Assembly: GCA_027030825.1 (NCBI GenBank)
Contig: JALVEM010000518.1
Span: 1-6,814 of the forward strand
DNA length: 6,814 nt
Origin: Thiohalobacter sp.
GTDB taxonomy: Bacteria > Pseudomonadota > Gammaproteobacteria > Thiohalobacterales > Thiohalobacteraceae
Reading direction: 5' to 3'
Under the pieces are notes generated by a model. The model ran no database searches. It was not told where the DNA came from and saw only the letters and a program-made list of their open reading frames with translations. The position numbers were made by a program, and so were the translations under genes. Within the stretch, counting starts at the first letter, position 1; every line of letters starts with the position of its first letter. Shown piece after piece: positions 5,869 to 6,814 of this stretch.

Positions 5869-6080
5869 AAACGATGGTGTGGATTCCGGATCGACGCCGT
5901 GCCCGCGCTGAATCATCCATCATGGATATCGCAGCTGCGGGGCGAGGCTGAGTACAGGAACCGATCCCTCTGCGTTCTCTGCGCCTTTGCGTCCTCTGCG
6001 TCCCGAATCGGGGACGCCGAAAGAGTCGAGCCGCACGGTCTGCAATATACCCTGATGGGTCTTGGATCCGAGCGAGGCTG
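5869..6080. other. Gap between the right repeat arm and gatB
   Basis: 212 bp without a supported gene. It contains a CTCTGCG array (5967-6002) and a small 6-bp inverted repeat ATCCAT-C-ATGGAT (5914-5926). Open frames through it are repeat-derived and lack convincing starts. Confidence 0.5.
5967..6002 (+). repeat. CTCTGCG tandem array
   Basis: Four units of 8-9 nt: CTCTGCGTT, CTCTGCGCC, TTTGCGTC, CTCTGCGTC. It is followed by CCGAATCGGGGA, which mirrors the array at the 3' end of plsC (3713-3752) in inverted orientation. It lies about 80 bp past the gatB stop codon, in its downstream region. Confidence 0.75.

Positions 6081-6814
<734 letters not shown>

Overview
The window looks like core chromosome of a GC-rich gammaproteobacterium. 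The CorB, Hsp33, PlsC and GatB fragments all read like gammaproteobacterial versions, and the intergenic repeat load resembles purple-sulfur or sulfur-oxidising Chromatiales. That placement is inference; no rRNA or other marker is present.

Layout. (1) 2-787, plus: the C-terminal 261 residues of a CorB/CorC (HlyC/CNNM-type) transporter, entering from the left edge. (2) 806-1649, minus, tail to tail with corB: a class I SAM methyltransferase. Its frame stops at 918, but the adjacent frame continues with a plausible C-terminal tail ending at 806, so one extra G near 931-933 probably breaks the gene. (3) 1884-2870, plus, divergent from the methyltransferase: an FHA-FHA-PilZ protein that appears to combine a phosphopeptide-type module with a c-di-GMP-binding domain. 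(4) 2941-3756, plus: a PlsC-type acyltransferase whose last codons lie in a dispersed CTCTGCG repeat. (5) 4331-5215, minus: hslO (Hsp33) with an intact CxC...CxxC redox switch. (6) 6081-6814, minus: the C-terminal part of gatB, leaving at the right edge.

The most unusual part is the non-coding DNA around hslO. Two long repeat arms in opposite orientation (3888-4311 and 5312-5868) enclose hslO with only about 20 and 96 bp of unique flank. They share a perfectly identical 112-bp core. Each arm is built from hairpin pairs: a first hairpin, a linker of 47-49 nt, then a second hairpin. There are two pairs on the left and three on the right, and the length difference is almost exactly one 126-bp module plus one 9-bp unit. 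Outside the arms sit two CTCTGCG-type arrays, also inverted relative to each other. The repeats keep the hslO frame open upstream for about 236 codons, which is a trap for gene callers.

The genes do not form one pathway. Possible functional links are the FHA/PilZ gene with plsC (same strand, 70 bp apart) and gatB with hslO (same strand, separated by about 865 bp that is mostly repeat). No tRNA, rRNA, CRISPR array or transposase gene was seen.
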